A program made the position numbers and the translations under genes. A DNA stretch of 64,000 nt from Halalkalibacter oceani (GTDB lineage Bacteria; Bacillota; Bacilli; Bacillales; Bacillaceae_D), in assembly GCF_023715705.1 (NCBI RefSeq), contig NZ_JAMBOS010000019.1, positions 1-64,000 of the forward strand. Reading direction: 5' to 3'. Position 1 is the stretch's first letter; each line of letters starts with the position of its first letter. The notes beneath the pieces were generated by a model, which was not told where the DNA came from, searched no databases, and saw only the letters and a list, made by a program, of their open reading frames with translations. Below, piece by piece: positions 63,246-64,000 of the stretch.

Positions 63246-64000
63246 TTACCGATTTAACAGACTGCCTACATAACGGAGCAGTTCATTGGCTGAAACGGAA
63301 TTATAGCCATGTTCGTCAATGAGGCGGGCAATAACTTCGTTAATCTTTTTAAGCTGGGATTCATCCGGTGTTTTCGTTGACGTTGTAATTTTGACAATAT
63401 CTTTCAGATCGGCAAACAGCTTTTTCTGAATCGCTTCGCGCAACCGCTCATGCGAGTTGTAATCGAATTTTTTCCCTTTTCGAGCGTAGGCGGAAATCCG
63501 GATCAGGATTTCTTCACGGAACGCCTTCTTCGCGTTTTCCGAAATGCCGATTTGCTCCTCGATCGAGCGCATCAGCTTTTCATCCGGGGTCATTTCCTCA
63601 CCGGTTAACGGATCACGCAGCTTATTTTTATTGCAATAGGCTTCTACATTGTCTAAATAGTTATCCATCAGCGTTTTCGCTGATTCATCATACGAATAAA
63701 CAAAAGCCTTCTGCACTTCTTTTTTGGCGATCGTATCGTATTCCTTGCGCGCAATCGAGATAAAATCCAAATAGCGCTCACGATCCTCCTTTGAAATCGA
63801 CGCATGCTGGTTCAGTCCCTCTTTGATTGAACGCAGCACATCAAGCGCGTTAATCGACGTTAACTGCTTGCGGACAATCGCCGATGAAATCCGGTTAATG
63901 ACATAGCGCGGATCAATTCCGCTCATTCCTTCATCCGGATATTCCTGCTTTAGCTCCTCCAAGTCCTGTGAATTATAGCCTTCCACGCTTTCCCCGTCAT
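63246..64000 (-). CDS. prkA: Serine protein kinase PrkA, C-terminal part (runs off the window)
   Basis: About 251 C-terminal residues; the frame stays open to the window end, so the 5' part (AAA+ domain, usually giving ~630 aa in total) lies outside. The visible region is the kinase-like C-terminal domain: IDPRYVINRISSAIVRKQ, YLDNVEAYCNKNKLRDPLTG and EEMTPDEKLMRSIEEQIGIS match Bacillus PrkA. It acts in sporulation, together with YhbH encoded just downstream after the signal peptidase gene. Confidence 0.92.
   Translation of the reverse strand, partial: DGESVEGYNSQDLEELKQEYPDEGMSGIDPRYVINRISSAIVRKQLTSINALDVLRSIKEGLNQHASISKEDRERYLDFISIARKEYDTIAKKEVQKAFVYSYDESAKTLMDNYLDNVEAYCNKNKLRDPLTGEEMTPDEKLMRSIEEQIGISENAKKAFREEILIRISAYARKGKKFDYNSHERLREAIQKKLFADLKDIVKITTSTKTPDESQLKKINEVIARLIDEHGYNSVSANELLRYVGSLLNR

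Noticed and set aside
1-64000. tRNA, rRNA, CRISPR arrays, prophage and known riboswitches
   Set aside because: Looked for in intergenic spaces on both strands; no cloverleaf, spaced direct repeats, phage genes or recognisable riboswitch cores were seen.

Overview
The window looks like a chromosomal segment of a spore-forming Bacillaceae bacterium of moderate G+C, possibly halophilic or alkaliphilic. The reasons are strong GGAGG-type ribosome sites, frequent TTG/GTG starts, the sporulation genes prkA and yhbH, a YclNOP-type siderophore transporter, a glgCDAP operon, S-layer-homology domains, CcpA-like cre sites and a DUF3231 protein. No rRNA, tRNA, CRISPR array or phage is visible. The species cannot be named from the sequence alone.

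Layout. (1) 1-8225 is an AT-rich block. Two CoA-transferase-fold enzyme pairs and a LacI regulator lie on the minus strand, divergent from a TRAP transporter (dctQMP). Palindromic operators lie in both promoter regions, and a ~216-bp imperfect palindrome marks the right edge. (2) 8365-16000: phosphoglucomutase, glycerol-3-phosphate dehydrogenase, a FixH/YtkA-like membrane protein with a possible RBS-sequestering hairpin, the YhcX GNAT-nitrilase, a CheX-like phosphatase and a DUF2225 protein. (3) 16009-22270: glycogen operon glgC-glgD-glgA-glgP without glgB, with a cre site upstream. (4) 22276-36427: a large carboxylic-acid catabolism region on the minus strand. It holds a GDPD, two FAH-family enzymes, an atypical SDR, D- and L-type 2-hydroxyacid dehydrogenases, a DASS transporter, an IS200-type insertion, a GntR regulator, tctCBA, and a CoA-transferase III/enoyl-CoA hydratase/thioesterase operon. 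(5) 36698-45973: polysaccharide deacetylase, MtnE-like aminotransferase, nitroreductase, DUF418 protein, DUF3231 protein and the Fur-controlled yclNOP genes. (6) 46225-58700: YcdB/SLH surface protein, an SDR-MFS-LacI cluster with its own operators, SelO, a hybrid histidine kinase interrupted by one clear and one probable frameshift, and small proteins. (7) 58828-64000: L-lactate permease, yhbH, signal peptidase I and the C-terminal part of prkA.

The main theme is uptake and CoA-dependent or oxidative breakdown of organic acids. Three unrelated carboxylate transporter families (TRAP, DASS, TTT) plus a lactate permease lie within 60 kb, each next to enzymes for CoA activation, hydratase/dehydrogenase steps or C-C hydrolysis. 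A dispersed hairpin-plus-tail repeat occurs in at least five, perhaps eight, intergenic spaces and is the clearest unexplained structure.
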